From positions 146,791 through 210,790 of the forward strand of contig NZ_MJAH01000007.1 of NCBI RefSeq assembly GCF_001746295.1: a stretch of 64,000 nt of DNA, in the 5' to 3' direction. The first letter of the stretch is position 1. Each line of letters begins with the position of its first letter. This document shows, one piece after another, positions 1 to 8,752 of the stretch. The notes beneath the pieces are model-generated. The model was not told where the DNA came from, did not search any database, and saw only the letters and a program-made list of their open reading frames with translations. The stretch comes from Streptomyces sp. LUP47B (lineage in GTDB: Bacteria; Actinomycetota; Actinomycetes; Streptomycetales; Streptomycetaceae). Made by a program: the position numbers and the translations under genes.

Positions 1-279
1 ACCGAGGGATGCGTAGTTCAGGCACAGCCCGGTGCGCAACCGCTGGACGCGGGCCAGGGCGGCCGGGGCCGTGGGGTCGAACACCAGCCGCCCGGAGGCG
101 TCAGGGCCGGCGTCCACCAGTCCGAGGGCGACGAACCGACGGATCAGATCGGGATGGAGGCCCGAGCGGCGGGCCACGGTCTCCAGCGAGAGCAAGGGCA
201 CGGGCACGATCGCGTACCGCGCGCCCACCTCGTGCGTGCGTGCGTGGGAAGGGCGGGCCTCGGCCGGTCGGTCGCTCAT
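1..279 (-). CDS. CbpM-like chaperone modulator (MerR-type HTH), 3' end outside window
   Basis: The reading frame starts at an ATG whose last base overlaps the TGA of the upstream dnaJ (TGATG junction) and stays open to the left edge, so only the first 93 codons are present. The N-terminal 20 or so residues look disordered. They are followed by a MerR-like helix-turn-helix (YAIVPVPLLSLETVARRSGL, then IRRFVALGLVDAGPD) and the start of a helix containing RVQRLRTGLCLNYASLG. CbpM-type proteins are small MerR-fold partners that bind the J domain of CbpA-type DnaJ proteins and modulate them. Position and coupling to a CbpA-like dnaJ fit that role. In the usual Streptomyces dnaK operon this slot is held by hspR, the repressor; HspR is also MerR-type, so a repressor role cannot be excluded without the missing C-terminus. 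Confidence 0.7.
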   Translation of the reverse strand, partial: MSDRPAEARPSHARTHEVGARYAIVPVPLLSLETVARRSGLHPDLIRRFVALGLVDAGPDASGRLVFDPTAPAALARVQRLRTGLCLNYASLG

Positions 280-1217
280 CACGTCCTCCTGGGGTCGAAC
301 GAGGAGACAGCGGCAAGTTCCTCCATCAGCTCGCGCTCCCGGTCGCTCAGCCGGGGCGGCACCATGATCCGCAGCTCCGCGTACAGGTCTCCGTTCGCGT
401 CGCGCGGGCCCGGCATGCCCTCGCCGCGCAGCCGCAGACGCCGTCCGCTGGAGGACCCGGCGGGCACGGTCACCTTCGCCGTGGCACCGCTCGGCGTGGG
501 CACCGGCACGGTCGCGCCCAGCGCGGCCTCCCAGGGGGTGACCGGAAGCTGCACGTACACGTCCCGGCCCTCGAGGCGGAACTGGGGGTGCGGCTGGATC
601 CGCACCCGGAGATACAGATCCCCCGCGGGACCGTCGCCGCTGCCGCGGCCGCCCTCGCCCGCCAGCCGGATGCGTCGGCCGTCGGTGACGCCGGGCGGTA
701 CGTCCACCTCGTAGCGCCGCTGACCGTCGGGCCCGGCGAGGGTGACGGTGCGGCGGCCTCCGCGGTAGGCCTCCTCGACGGTGAGCGGCAGTTCGGCCTC
801 CTGGTCGGCTCCGGGGACGCGCATCCGTCCGGCGCCCCCGAAGAACGAGCCGAACAGGTCCTCGACGTCGACGCCCTCGGCGCCGAAGCCGCTGGTGGCG
901 TACCGGGCCCGGGGTCCGCCCCCGGTGGACCACCGGAAGCCGCTGCCGGCTCCCGCGCCGGCGCCGGCGCCGACCCGTTCCTCCCAGTCCTCCGGGACTT
1001 TCCGGAAGTCCTCGCCGAAGCGGTCGTAGCGGGTCCGCTGCTCGGGATCCGACAGGACGCTGAAGGCCTCGTTGATCTCCTTGAACCGCTCCTCCGCCTG
1101 CGGGTCCTTGTTGACGTCGGGGTGGTACTTGCGGGCCAGGGAGCGATAAGCCCTCTGGATCTCGTCCCGGTCGGCGGTGCGCGGAACGCCGAGCACCTCG
1201 TAGAAGTCGCGTGCCAT
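279..1217 (-). CDS. dnaJ: DnaJ/CbpA-type co-chaperone without zinc finger
   Basis: A 312-residue J-domain protein of the cytoplasmic Hsp70 system. The J domain fills about residues 1-70, with the HPD signature at 32-34 that stimulates DnaK ATP hydrolysis. A Gly/Arg-rich linker (AGAGAGAGSG region, about 83-110) and the two beta-sandwich substrate-binding subdomains follow. There is no CxxCxGxG cysteine cluster, so this is a class B (CbpA-like) DnaJ, not canonical DnaJ1. It begins 6 bases after the grpE stop and its stop overlaps the CbpM-like start, so translation is probably coupled throughout. The combination with grpE and dnaK in one operon suggests a dedicated accessory chaperone machine. 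Confidence 0.92.
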   Translation of the reverse strand: MARDFYEVLGVPRTADRDEIQRAYRSLARKYHPDVNKDPQAEERFKEINEAFSVLSDPEQRTRYDRFGEDFRKVPEDWEERVGAGAGAGAGSGFRWSTGGGPRARYATSGFGAEGVDVEDLFGSFFGGAGRMRVPGADQEAELPLTVEEAYRGGRRTVTLAGPDGQRRYEVDVPPGVTDGRRIRLAGEGGRGSGDGPAGDLYLRVRIQPHPQFRLEGRDVYVQLPVTPWEAALGATVPVPTPSGATAKVTVPAGSSSGRRLRLRGEGMPGPRDANGDLYAELRIMVPPRLSDRERELMEELAAVSSFDPRRT

Positions 1218-1223
1218 GGCCGC

Positions 1224-1808
1224 TCACTCCCGCTTGGCGACGGTCACGGCGGCAGGCCGCAGCTGCCGCTCGGCCTCCCCGTAACCGGGTCGCAGCACCT
1301 GGACCACGGTGTTCGGATCGGCGCCGGGTTCCTGGACCACGCCGACGACCTCGTGCCGGGCCGGGTCGAACGGCACGCCGCTCTCCGCCTGACGCGGGTA
1401 GCCGAGCCGCTCCAGGACGTTCACGGCCTGGTCACGCACGGCCCGGACACCTTCGACGATCGCACCGGGGTCGGCGGCCGCGTGGTTCAGGGCGAGTTCC
1501 AGGTTGTCGATGACGGGCAGGAAGGCCGCGGCCGTACGGGCACGTTCGGCCGCGGCCTGTCCGTTCAGCTCCCTGGCATGGCGTTTGCGCAGGTTGTCGA
1601 GGTCGGCCAGGGCGCGGCGCCAGCGGTCCTCGGCCTCGCGCAACGCCGCCGAGGACTCGTCGTCGGCTGCGGCGGTGCCGGTTGCGGCGTCGGGCCCCGG
1701 CTCGGCCTGTTCGGTCGGCTGTCCGGGCTGGGCAAGGTCCCCGCGCGGCGGCTGTACGGCGCCTTCCGGCGGCGGGTCGGGCTCTGGGCCCCGGGGTGGA
1801 ATGGACAT
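1224..1808 (-). CDS. grpE: GrpE nucleotide exchange factor
   Basis: GrpE releases ADP from DnaK. The N-terminal third is Pro/Gly/Glu-rich and poorly conserved. The coiled-coil helix (LADLDNLRKRHARELNGQAA) and the C-terminal beta domain (GVPFDPARHEVVGVV, then VVQVLRPGYGEAERQLRPA) are typical. I chose the ATG at 1808 because GAGGTG, overlapping the dnaK stop, sits 6 bases upstream at proper Shine-Dalgarno spacing. A GTG at 1817 would add three residues but lies inside that ribosome binding site. The gene follows dnaK almost directly and precedes dnaJ by a few bases. Confidence 0.92.
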   Translation of the reverse strand: MSIPPRGPEPDPPPEGAVQPPRGDLAQPGQPTEQAEPGPDAATGTAAADDESSAALREAEDRWRRALADLDNLRKRHARELNGQAAAERARTAAAFLPVIDNLELALNHAAADPGAIVEGVRAVRDQAVNVLERLGYPRQAESGVPFDPARHEVVGVVQEPGADPNTVVQVLRPGYGEAERQLRPAAVTVAKRE

Positions 1809-1818
1809 TGCGGGCACC

Positions 1819-3738
1819 TCAGCCCTTGTCGAACTCGGCGTCGATCACATCGTCGTCGCCCCCGGCGCCGCCCGGCGCGGCTCCTCCGCCGGGACCGGAT
1901 CCGTCCGGTGAGCCGGCGCCCGCCGGACCGCCCGCGGCAGCTCCCGCCTGGTGGGCCGCGAGCGCCGCGAAGACCTGCTGGAGTTCGGACGTCAGCGGTC
2001 GGGCCTTGTCCGCCCCGACCTCGTTCTTGACCGCGTCCCGGGCCTCCGCCACCAGCATCTCGGCGCGGGCCTTCTCGTGCGCGGGCGCGGCGTCGCCGAG
2101 CTCACCGAGGCGCTTTTCGACCTGGTAGGCGATGGCGTCCAGTTCGTTGCGGGCGTCGACCGCCTCGCGCAGGGCCTGGTCCTCGCCGCGGTTGCGCTCG
2201 GCCTCCTGGACCATCCGCTCGACCTCGGTGCGGTCGAGGTTGGAGCTCTCGCTGATGGTGATGCCCTGCTCCTTGCCGGTGTCCTTGTCCCGCGCGGTGA
2301 CATTCAGGATGCCGTTGGCGTCGATGTCGAAGATGACCTCGATCTGCGGCTCACCGCGCGGCGCGGGGCGGATGTCGGTGAGCTGGAAGCGACCCAGGAC
2401 CCGGTTGTCGGCGGCCCTCTCCCGCTCGCCCTGCAGGACGACGACGTCGACGGCGGGCTGGTTGTCCTCGGCGGTGGAGAAGGTCTCGGAGCGGCGCACC
2501 GGGATCGTGGTGTTCCGCTCGATGATCTTCGTCATCACACCGCCGCGTGTCTCCACGCCCAGCGACAGCGGGGTGACATCGAGGAGCAGGACGTCCTTGA
2601 CCTCGCCCTTGAGGACCCCGGCCTGGATCGCGGCGCCCATCGCCACGACCTCGTCGGGGTTGACGCTCATGTTGGGTTCCTTGCCGCCGGTCAGCCTCCG
2701 CACCAGGGCCTGGACGGCGGGGATGCGGGTGGAGCCGCCGACGAGGATGACCTCGTCGATGTCGTTGTCACTGACCTTGGCATCGCCCATGGCCTGCCGC
2801 ACCGGGCCCAGACAGCGCTCCACCAGGTCGCTGGTGATCTGCTCGAACGTGGATCGCATGATCGTCGTGGTCAGATGCTTGGGCCCGGAGGCGTCGGCGG
2901 TGATGAACGGCAGGCTGACCTGCGTCTGGGTCACCGAACTGAGCTCAGTCTTGGCCTTCTCGGCCGCCTCGAACAGACGTTGCAGCGCCTGCGGGTCCTG
3001 GCGCAGGTCGATACCGTTCTCCTTCTGGAAGCCGTCGGCCAGCTGGTCGACCAGCCGGCGGTCGAAGTCGTCACCGCCCAGATGGCTGTCACCCGCCGTG
3101 GACCGTACCTCCACCACGCCGTCGCCGACGTCGAGGATGCTGACGTCGAAGGTTCCGCCGCCCAGGTCGAACACGAGCACCGTCTCGTGCTCCTTCTTGT
3201 CCATGCCGTAGGCGAGGGCGGCCGCGGTCGGCTCGTTGATGATCCGCAGCACCTCCAGGCCGGCGATGCGTCCGGCGTCCTTGGTGGCGGTGCGCTGGGC
3301 GTCGTTGAAGTAGGCGGGTACGGTGATGACCGCCTCCGTGACCCGCTCTCCCAGCTGCTTGGAGGCGTCGTCGGCGAGCTTGCGCAGCACCTGCGCGCTG
3401 ATCTCCTCCGGCGCGTAGAGCTTGTCGCGCACCTTGAAGCGGGCTGCCCCGCCGTCTCCTTCGACCACGTCGTACGCGACGGCCCTGGCCTCTTCGGAGA
3501 TCTCGTCGAAGTGCCGGCCGATGAAGCGCTTGGCCGAGTAGATGGTGCCCTTGGGGTTGAGGATCGCCTGCCGTCGGGCCAGCTGGCCCACCAGGCGCTC
3601 GCCGGTGTCGGTGAAGGCCACCACGGACGGCGTCGTGCGGTTGCCCTCGCTGTTGGGTATGACCGTCGGCTCGCCGCCCTCCCAGACGGCGATCACCGAG
3701 TTCGTGGTGCCCAGGTCGATGCCTACTGCTTTGGCCAT
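1819..3738 (-). CDS. dnaK: Hsp70 chaperone DnaK
   Basis: A full-length 639-residue Hsp70. The actin-like ATPase domain opens with AVGIDLGTTNSVIAVWEG (phosphate loop 1). It contains AVITVPAYFNDAQRTATKDA, IINEPTAAALAYG and VFDLGGGTFDVSILDVGDG, and ends before the hydrophobic linker (VKDVLLLDVTPLSLGVETRG). The peptide-binding domain and helical lid follow, with a Gly/Ala/Pro-rich tail ending DDDVIDAEFDKG. The start has a clear AAGGAG about 8 bases upstream. No HAIR element (CTTGAGT-N7-ACTCAAG) for HspR is visible upstream, so control probably differs from that of the housekeeping dnaK operon. The upstream stress membrane protein gene is 66 bases away on the same strand, so the promoter may lie before that gene. 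Confidence 0.97.
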   Translation of the reverse strand: MAKAVGIDLGTTNSVIAVWEGGEPTVIPNSEGNRTTPSVVAFTDTGERLVGQLARRQAILNPKGTIYSAKRFIGRHFDEISEEARAVAYDVVEGDGGAARFKVRDKLYAPEEISAQVLRKLADDASKQLGERVTEAVITVPAYFNDAQRTATKDAGRIAGLEVLRIINEPTAAALAYGMDKKEHETVLVFDLGGGTFDVSILDVGDGVVEVRSTAGDSHLGGDDFDRRLVDQLADGFQKENGIDLRQDPQALQRLFEAAEKAKTELSSVTQTQVSLPFITADASGPKHLTTTIMRSTFEQITSDLVERCLGPVRQAMGDAKVSDNDIDEVILVGGSTRIPAVQALVRRLTGGKEPNMSVNPDEVVAMGAAIQAGVLKGEVKDVLLLDVTPLSLGVETRGGVMTKIIERNTTIPVRRSETFSTAEDNQPAVDVVVLQGERERAADNRVLGRFQLTDIRPAPRGEPQIEVIFDIDANGILNVTARDKDTGKEQGITISESSNLDRTEVERMVQEAERNRGEDQALREAVDARNELDAIAYQVEKRLGELGDAAPAHEKARAEMLVAEARDAVKNEVGADKARPLTSELQQVFAALAAHQAGAAAGGPAGAGSPDGSGPGGGAAPGGAGGDDDVIDAEFDKG

Positions 3739-3804
3739 GAGGAACTCCTTCCGCGACGGGCGCCCCCGTTTCCGCTCGGAGCCGCGCCCGTCGTCCGCAA
3801 TCGC

Positions 3805-4335
3805 TCAAGTGACGGCGGGGCCGCTCCGCGGGCGGCTGGCCTTCCATGCCCCGCTGCTGGTACCGGTACCGGATGTCCCGCTGGGCAGCTCGGCCAGCAG
3901 CCGCACCGCCTCGTCGGCGACCGCGTCGTCGGCGACGACGTCGTACCGGCCGGGCTGCATGAAGCTCACCGAGGCGAAGTCCCGGCGGCCACGCTGGGCC
4001 GCGTGCACCAGCAGGCCGAGCAGCGCGCCGACGAGTGCTCCGAAAACCAGCCCGTACAAGGCGAGGAGCAGCCCCGACACGACCGGGTCCAGCCAGTTCA
4101 GCAGCCCGAAGATCCATCCGATCAGTGCGCCGGGCAGGGCGCCGCTCGCCGCGCCGTGCAGGGCGGCCCCGCCAAGTCCCATGCGGCCGGTCACCTGCTC
4201 GACCAGGCGCACGTCCTGCCCGACGATGGCCACCCTCTCGACGGGAAAACCCCGATCGGACAGGTGATCGACGCCGCGTTCCGCTTCCTGGTAGGTCGGG
4301 TACGAGGCGATGGTCCTACGAGCCTGCTCGTTCAT
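3805..4335 (-). CDS. General stress protein with YflT/GSP17M-like domain and two membrane helices
   Basis: The 176-residue protein begins with a GSP17M/YflT-like alpha-beta domain (IASYPTYQEAERGVDHLSDR, then FPVERVAIVGQDVRLVEQV). Such N-termini are common in actinobacterial stress-induced membrane proteins. A glycine- and leucine-rich hydrophobic region of about 50 residues forms two helices (GALIGWIFGLLNWLDPVVSG and LLALYGLVFGALVGALLGLL). The soluble end has a second strand-like segment (RDFASVSFMQPGRYDVVADD). The molecular role is not known. It lies directly upstream of dnaK on the same strand, so it may be the first gene of the chaperone operon and share its stress induction. That operon link is inference from the 66-base gap. 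Confidence 0.75.
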   Translation of the reverse strand: MNEQARRTIASYPTYQEAERGVDHLSDRGFPVERVAIVGQDVRLVEQVTGRMGLGGAALHGAASGALPGALIGWIFGLLNWLDPVVSGLLLALYGLVFGALVGALLGLLVHAAQRGRRDFASVSFMQPGRYDVVADDAVADEAVRLLAELPSGTSGTGTSSGAWKASRPRSGPAVT

Positions 4336-4584
4336 CAGCCAGTCCTTTCCGCCACGGTCGCCGATGCGTCGGCGATCCCTGACGAGCCCAGCGTGGCAAC
4401 ACAGCAGCGCGCTCCGCCTGCACCCGGCAGGTCAGAAATCGGCGTACTCGGTCGGTCCATGAGAACAAGGCAAATATCCAGACAAGCCGGATGGCATCGC
4501 CGAGGCCGGGTACTCAGGGTTCGCCCAGGCATGGATCCCACGATTCGCTTGATCGCCTCCGATGACCAGAGAACGGAGTGATCT

Positions 4585-6345
4585 ATGGCCTGCCGTCCGT
4601 CACAGAGGCTGTCTCCTCATGTCCCCGACCAGGACGTGACCCGCCACCCGGGCGACACCGCGGGCACCGAACGGCACGACGCCCGTCCGCTCGCGGCGCT
4701 GGACCCCCACGGGCTGCTGGTGCTGTCCCACGCCCTGTTCACCTGCGCGGAACAGAGGGAGATCGTGCGGTTGGCCATGCGGCAGGTCAGTGTCCTTGGC
4801 CCCTACCGCGCCGAGGTCGGATACCTCGCAACGGATGACGGCTTGTCCCGCGTTGCAGGCCACGACGCGGAAGCGTCAACGATCGACGACGCACAGATGA
4901 CGGAGCTGGGCGAGGCCGACGGCTCCGTATCCCTTCCGGAGCGGCCCTGGACCTGGGCGTTCGGCCTGCGCGGGGCCGGCGGTCTGCTGGGCTACATCGT
5001 CGTCTCCTCCCACTGCGGGCCCGATGAGCAGGGACACTTCCTCCTCTCGAGCCTCGTGGGACTCACATCGGCGGCCCTGTCACTGGCGGCCACGGGCGCC
5101 TCGCAACACGAGAGCGCCGGCGAACTGAGCCGGCTCCGCACCGAACGGGACACCGCACTGCGGCGCCTGGACACCATGCGCTCCAAGCTGCGCTTGCAGA
5201 GGACCGTGCACGAGACTCTCGCCCGTGTCGCCTCCCGAGGTGGGGGCGAGCACGCCATCACCCAAGCGCTGTACGAGCTCACGGGGTTGTCGGCGCTCGT
5301 CGAGGACCGGTTCGGCAATCTGAGGTGCTGGGCCGGTCCCAACCGGCCCGAGCCCTATCCGGTGCGGTCCTCGACCCATCAGGAGGAGATGCTGCGGCAG
5401 GTCACGCGCGAGGCGGGCCCGGTCAGGTTCAAGGACCGGCTGATCGCCCTGGCCCGGCCGCGCGGTGACCTCCTTGGCGTACTAGCCCTCCAGGACCCCG
5501 GGGCGACGGCCGACGAGCACACCATGTTCGCCTTGGATCACGCCCAGCGCTCGCTCGCCCAGGAGCTCATGCACATGCGCGAGCTCACCGAGGTCGAGCT
5601 GCGGCTGCGCCGCCAGTTGATCGACGACCTGCTGGAGGGCACCGACGAGACAAGCGCCTACGCCCGGGCCGAAGCCGTCGGCCACGACCTGCAACGTACC
5701 CATTACGTGGTGGTGGTGCACTGGCCGGGCAACGGCGCCGACGACTCCTTCACCCGTGCCGTCGAACAGGCGACAGCCACCACGGCGACCCGTCCGCTGA
5801 TCACCCGTCGCGGCGACCGGGTGGTCCTGCTGACCGAAGCGAGGCCCGACGACGACGCCGTGCACGCGGCGCTGGCCCATGAGCTGGGGACGCCCGAGGG
5901 AGCGATCGGGGTGAGCACCCGCTGCGACTCCCCGGACAGCGTTCCGCGCTGCTACCAGGAGGCACTGAGAGCCCTGAAGGTGCGGCAGAACTCCCGCCAG
6001 CGCAGCGGAACCACCTTCTTCGAAGACCTCGGGCTGTACCGGATCCTGGGGCCCGGCAACGATCTCCGGGAACTTGAGGGCTTCGTGCGAGAGTGGCTCG
6101 GCCCCCTGATCGACTACGACGCACGGCACGACACGGAGCTGGTGGAGACGCTCTCGCGCTACTTCGACTGCGGAGGCAACTACGACGATGCGGCCGCCGC
6201 GCTGATGGTGCACCGCAGCACCCTGCGCTACCGGCTGCAGCGCATCCGTGAGATCAGCGACCGCGACCTGGCGGATGTGGACACCCGGCTCAATCTGCAA
6301 GTGGCTACGCGGGTCTGGAAGATCATCCTGAGTGGGCGGCGCTGA
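4585..6345 (+). CDS. PucR/CdaR-type transcriptional regulator (C-terminal HTH_30)
   Basis: A 586-residue cytoplasmic regulator. The N-terminal half (about 30-330) looks like a GAF-like sensor module followed by a coiled coil (ASQHESAGELSRLRTERDTA). A PucR-type central domain comes next. The C-terminus carries the PucR/CdaR HTH: FDCGGNYDDAAAALMVHRST followed by LRYRLQRIREISDRDLADVD. Family members respond to small metabolites or stress and usually activate neighbouring genes. The ATG at 4585 is preceded by GGAGTG at a suitable distance. The gene is divergent from the chaperone operon across about 250 bases and convergent with the universal stress protein gene, so it may control either. Its ligand cannot be predicted. 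Confidence 0.85.
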   Translation: MACRPSQRLSPHVPDQDVTRHPGDTAGTERHDARPLAALDPHGLLVLSHALFTCAEQREIVRLAMRQVSVLGPYRAEVGYLATDDGLSRVAGHDAEASTIDDAQMTELGEADGSVSLPERPWTWAFGLRGAGGLLGYIVVSSHCGPDEQGHFLLSSLVGLTSAALSLAATGASQHESAGELSRLRTERDTALRRLDTMRSKLRLQRTVHETLARVASRGGGEHAITQALYELTGLSALVEDRFGNLRCWAGPNRPEPYPVRSSTHQEEMLRQVTREAGPVRFKDRLIALARPRGDLLGVLALQDPGATADEHTMFALDHAQRSLAQELMHMRELTEVELRLRRQLIDDLLEGTDETSAYARAEAVGHDLQRTHYVVVVHWPGNGADDSFTRAVEQATATTATRPLITRRGDRVVLLTEARPDDDAVHAALAHELGTPEGAIGVSTRCDSPDSVPRCYQEALRALKVRQNSRQRSGTTFFEDLGLYRILGPGNDLRELEGFVREWLGPLIDYDARHDTELVETLSRYFDCGGNYDDAAAALMVHRSTLRYRLQRIREISDRDLADVDTRLNLQVATRVWKIILSGRR

Positions 6346-6373
6346 ATTGGTGCCCACACTGTTGGTGCCCAGC

Positions 6374-6389
6374 GTCTGCGGCGGCAGAC
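6374..6389. terminator. Weak hairpin between convergent genes
   Basis: A 6-bp perfect stem, GTCTGC/GCAGAC with a GGCG loop, lies between the PucR-type gene and the universal stress protein gene, which converge here. No U-tract follows, as is common in high-GC actinobacteria. Just upstream, TTGGTGCCCA occurs twice (6347-6356 and 6362-6371), directly after the PucR stop codon. Confidence 0.3.
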
Positions 6390-6446
6390 AGGGACCATCA
6401 GGGCGATCCTGAACAGGGCCGGTGCGGCGGCCTGTTGTGGCCGGGC

Positions 6447-7310
6447 TCAGCCATGAGGGACGACGGCGACCGGGCAGCGCCCGTGATGGATGGCAGCGTG
6501 GGTCACGTGGCCCAGATGGGGTGTCATGTCATGCCGGTGTGTGCGCCGGCCGACGACGAGCAGCGCGGCGCCCTCGGCAGCGTGTACGACGGCCTTCGCG
6601 GGAGTCTCGAGCCGGATGGCGTGGGCCGCGTCCACCTGCGGGTACTTCTCGCGCCAGCGGTGGATGGCCTTGCTCAGCTCCTGCTGTGCGTCCCGTGTCA
6701 TCTCTTCGGTGACGGCGTGGTCCACGCCCCAGGGCACGCGCGCGTGCAGCGGCACGCTCCGGCCGTGCACGGCCAGCAGCGGAACCTCTCTGACCGCGGC
6801 GGTGTGGAAGGCGAAGTCGAGCAGTTCGTCGCTGGATCCGTGGAGTTTCAATGCCACGACCACACGGCTCGCCGGCGTCGGCTCCAGGGTCCCGTATCCG
6901 GTGCGGACGAGAACCACCGGCCGCTCCGTCCGGGCCACGACCGGCATGCTGACGTCACCCAGGAAGTAGCTTCCCACGGAGTCCAGCCCCCGTGAGCCGA
7001 GCACGATCAGCTCGGATTCCGACCCCGCCTGGAGCAGAGCCTTCCGTGCGTCGTCGGCCACCAGGCTCCCGATGATGGTCAGACCCGGGTGACTGGATTC
7101 CAGTTCCGCGCGCGCGGTGTGGACGAAGCGCTTCGCCCAGTAGTTCTGATCGACTTCCGCGGGGACGCGGGCCGGTTCCGGCGCCAGCAGTGGCCACGCG
7201 TGCAGGAGGCGCAGCGCGAGTTTGCGTTTGTCGGCCTCGTCGGCGGCCCAGCGGGCGGCGGCGAGGCTCTCGGGTGAGCCGTCAAGGCCCACGGTGATGA
7301 CTGGCTGCAT
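6447..7310 (-). CDS. Universal stress protein, tandem UspA domains
   Basis: A 287-residue protein with two UspA repeats. The first begins MQPVITVGLDGSPESLAAAR and ends around SMPVVARTERPVVLVRTGYG. The second begins ASRVVVALKLHGSSDELLDF and ends HHGRCPVAVVPHG. The ATP-binding signature GSRG (VLGSRGLDSVGSYFLGDVS) is present in domain 1 and a related GRRTH in domain 2. Tandem Usps of this kind are dormancy and redox-stress proteins in actinobacteria. The frame extends upstream, but the ATG at 7310 has GGAGGC 8 bases before it and coincides with the start of homology. It is divergent from a degraded copy of the same family at 7.5 kb. Confidence 0.9.
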   Translation of the reverse strand: MQPVITVGLDGSPESLAAARWAADEADKRKLALRLLHAWPLLAPEPARVPAEVDQNYWAKRFVHTARAELESSHPGLTIIGSLVADDARKALLQAGSESELIVLGSRGLDSVGSYFLGDVSMPVVARTERPVVLVRTGYGTLEPTPASRVVVALKLHGSSDELLDFAFHTAAVREVPLLAVHGRSVPLHARVPWGVDHAVTEEMTRDAQQELSKAIHRWREKYPQVDAAHAIRLETPAKAVVHAAEGAALLVVGRRTHRHDMTPHLGHVTHAAIHHGRCPVAVVPHG

Positions 7311-7521
7311 GGCGGCGGCCTCCGTCTCGTACGAAACTGGATACGACGGTGGGTGACGGTGAACGAGTCCGATGGCGTACATGCTCCGGACGTCGCCGAC
7401 ATGCCGAGCGCGATGCTTCTCTACTACGAGGAGTACCCCAATATCCTCCCCGGCGCATGTGGGGCCGTAGAGGGGAGGGAGGGCAGGCACGTTGCACCCG
7501 CCACGAGAGGAGACGGGTGCG

Positions 7522-7850
7522 GTGGCGATTCCCTTGGTGGTCGGCATCGACGGATCCGAATCGAGCTTGGAGGCGGTGGACTTGGCCGCCGTCGAGCCGG
7601 CCCGGCACGAGAAGCGAAGGTATCGCGATGCCCGGGCGAGTCCCCAGGTGCCCGGCGCGCCGAGCGTTGCTGGACGCGGCGTCGGCTGACCTGCTGGTCG
7701 TCGGCGCACGCAGGAGACAGGGGCACCCGGACCGGCGGGGCCGCAGCCTGCGGGGCTGGATCCCCTTGGCTACCGGTGGACGGGGACCGAAAGCCGGCCC
7801 GACAGGGATCTTCGGCCCTGTGCCCCGATCCCGCTGCCGTTCGAGGTGGA
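7522..7850 (+). pseudogene. Degraded universal stress protein gene
   Basis: A GTG at 7522 preceded by GAGAGGAG begins VAIPLVVGIDGSESSLEAVD, a clear UspA N-terminus. The frame then runs into unrelated sequence. In a different frame, from about 7660, ALLDAASADLLVVGARRR reads like the Usp C-terminal ATP-binding segment (xxADLLVVGARRRxGH). The middle of the roughly 140-residue domain is missing and the frame is shifted, so no intact product can be made. It is the mirror partner of the intact Usp at 6447-7310. The right boundary is approximate. Confidence 0.65.
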
Positions 7851-7893
7851 ACAGGTGGCGGGCGACGGCCGGCGAATTGTCGGAAGGCGGGTC

Positions 7894-8496
7894 ATGAGCA
7901 CACAAGGTTCGCCGTACACACCCGGTCCGCCGCCGAGGCGCGGCGATCACGCGGCCAAGCGCGGGAACTCCCTGAGGCGTACGTCCGACACGTTCGAGTG
8001 CTGGATGCGCCGTGTCCTGATGGTCATTCTCGTCCTCGGGCTGCCGGCAGCCGCCGTCAGCGCGGGACTGACAGCGTACGAAGCGTCGATGCACACGGTG
8101 CGGACCCAGACAGCGGAACGGCACCAGGTCACCGCCCGGTTGACGTCGACCGCCGGGGGTGGCGACTGGGCAAAGCGACCGGCGCCGGTTCGCTGGACCG
8201 ACATCGACGGTGTCGTGCGGACGGGAACAGCCTTGGTGAAGCCGGGAACGCCCAAGGGCTCCACCGTACGTGTGTGGGTGACCCGCGACGGTAAGGTCGC
8301 CCGTCCGCCGGCGACCACGTTCAACGCGAAGACCAGTGGCTGGCTGGTGGGCGGCATGGCGGCGTTCGGTGTGGGCGCCGGATCCTACGCGGTCGGGGCG
8401 GGCGTGCGCCTACTCCTCGACCGGAGAAGGTACGCGCAATGGGACGCCGAATGGGGTCTGGTGGAACCCCGGTGGTCTGCGCGTTTCCGTCCTTGA
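7894..8496 (+). CDS. Rv1733c-type two-helix membrane protein
   Basis: A 200-residue protein. The N-terminus is hydrophilic (about 1-45) and precedes a first membrane helix (VLMVILVLGLPAAAVSAGLT). An extracytoplasmic domain of about 90 residues follows, with VRWTDIDGVVRTGTALVKPG and TVRVWVTRDGKVARPP. A second helix (SGWLVGGMAAFGVGAGSYAV) and a short basic tail end it. This topology and the TGxAxVxPGxxxGxxVxVWVxxxG pattern match the Rv1733c family of actinobacterial membrane proteins, whose function is unknown and whose mycobacterial founder belongs to the dormancy regulon. ATG 7894 has GGAAGGCGG just upstream and is preferred to an in-frame ATG at 7846. Adjacent Usp genes suggest a shared hypoxia or stress context. 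Confidence 0.75.
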   Translation: MSTQGSPYTPGPPPRRGDHAAKRGNSLRRTSDTFECWMRRVLMVILVLGLPAAAVSAGLTAYEASMHTVRTQTAERHQVTARLTSTAGGGDWAKRPAPVRWTDIDGVVRTGTALVKPGTPKGSTVRVWVTRDGKVARPPATTFNAKTSGWLVGGMAAFGVGAGSYAVGAGVRLLLDRRRYAQWDAEWGLVEPRWSARFRP

Positions 8497-8752
8497 CGGG
8501 TCTGTACGAAGTCGATGGCCATGTCCTACCGGGGCGTCCAGGTGGCGTCGGGGCTCGCGTCGGCACTGCTGGAGGTGTCCGTACCGCTTCGGCGGGCGCG
8601 GTTGGCAGAGACATATGTAATCAACCAACTCAGCCATCAGACGACGATCGCTGCGAAGGCCTTGCGCTGCCGACGTTCCACGCCACCCATCTCGTGGTCC
8701 GCGAGAGCACGGCCCCGCCGAAGGGCTGAGCCCCGCCCGAGAGGCAGCTACC

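Noticed and set aside
9..2030. Very long + strand open frame opposite dnaJ, grpE and the end of dnaK
   Set aside because: It is antisense to well-supported chaperone genes, is Arg/Pro/Gly-rich and has no domain; long antisense frames are expected from third-position GC bias. The same applies to 1951-4581.
3739..4584. HAIR element (HspR operator) upstream of dnaK
   Set aside because: I looked for CTTGAGT-N7-ACTCAAG on both strands. Only a lone CACTTGAG at the 3' end of the stress protein gene is present, without its partner half.
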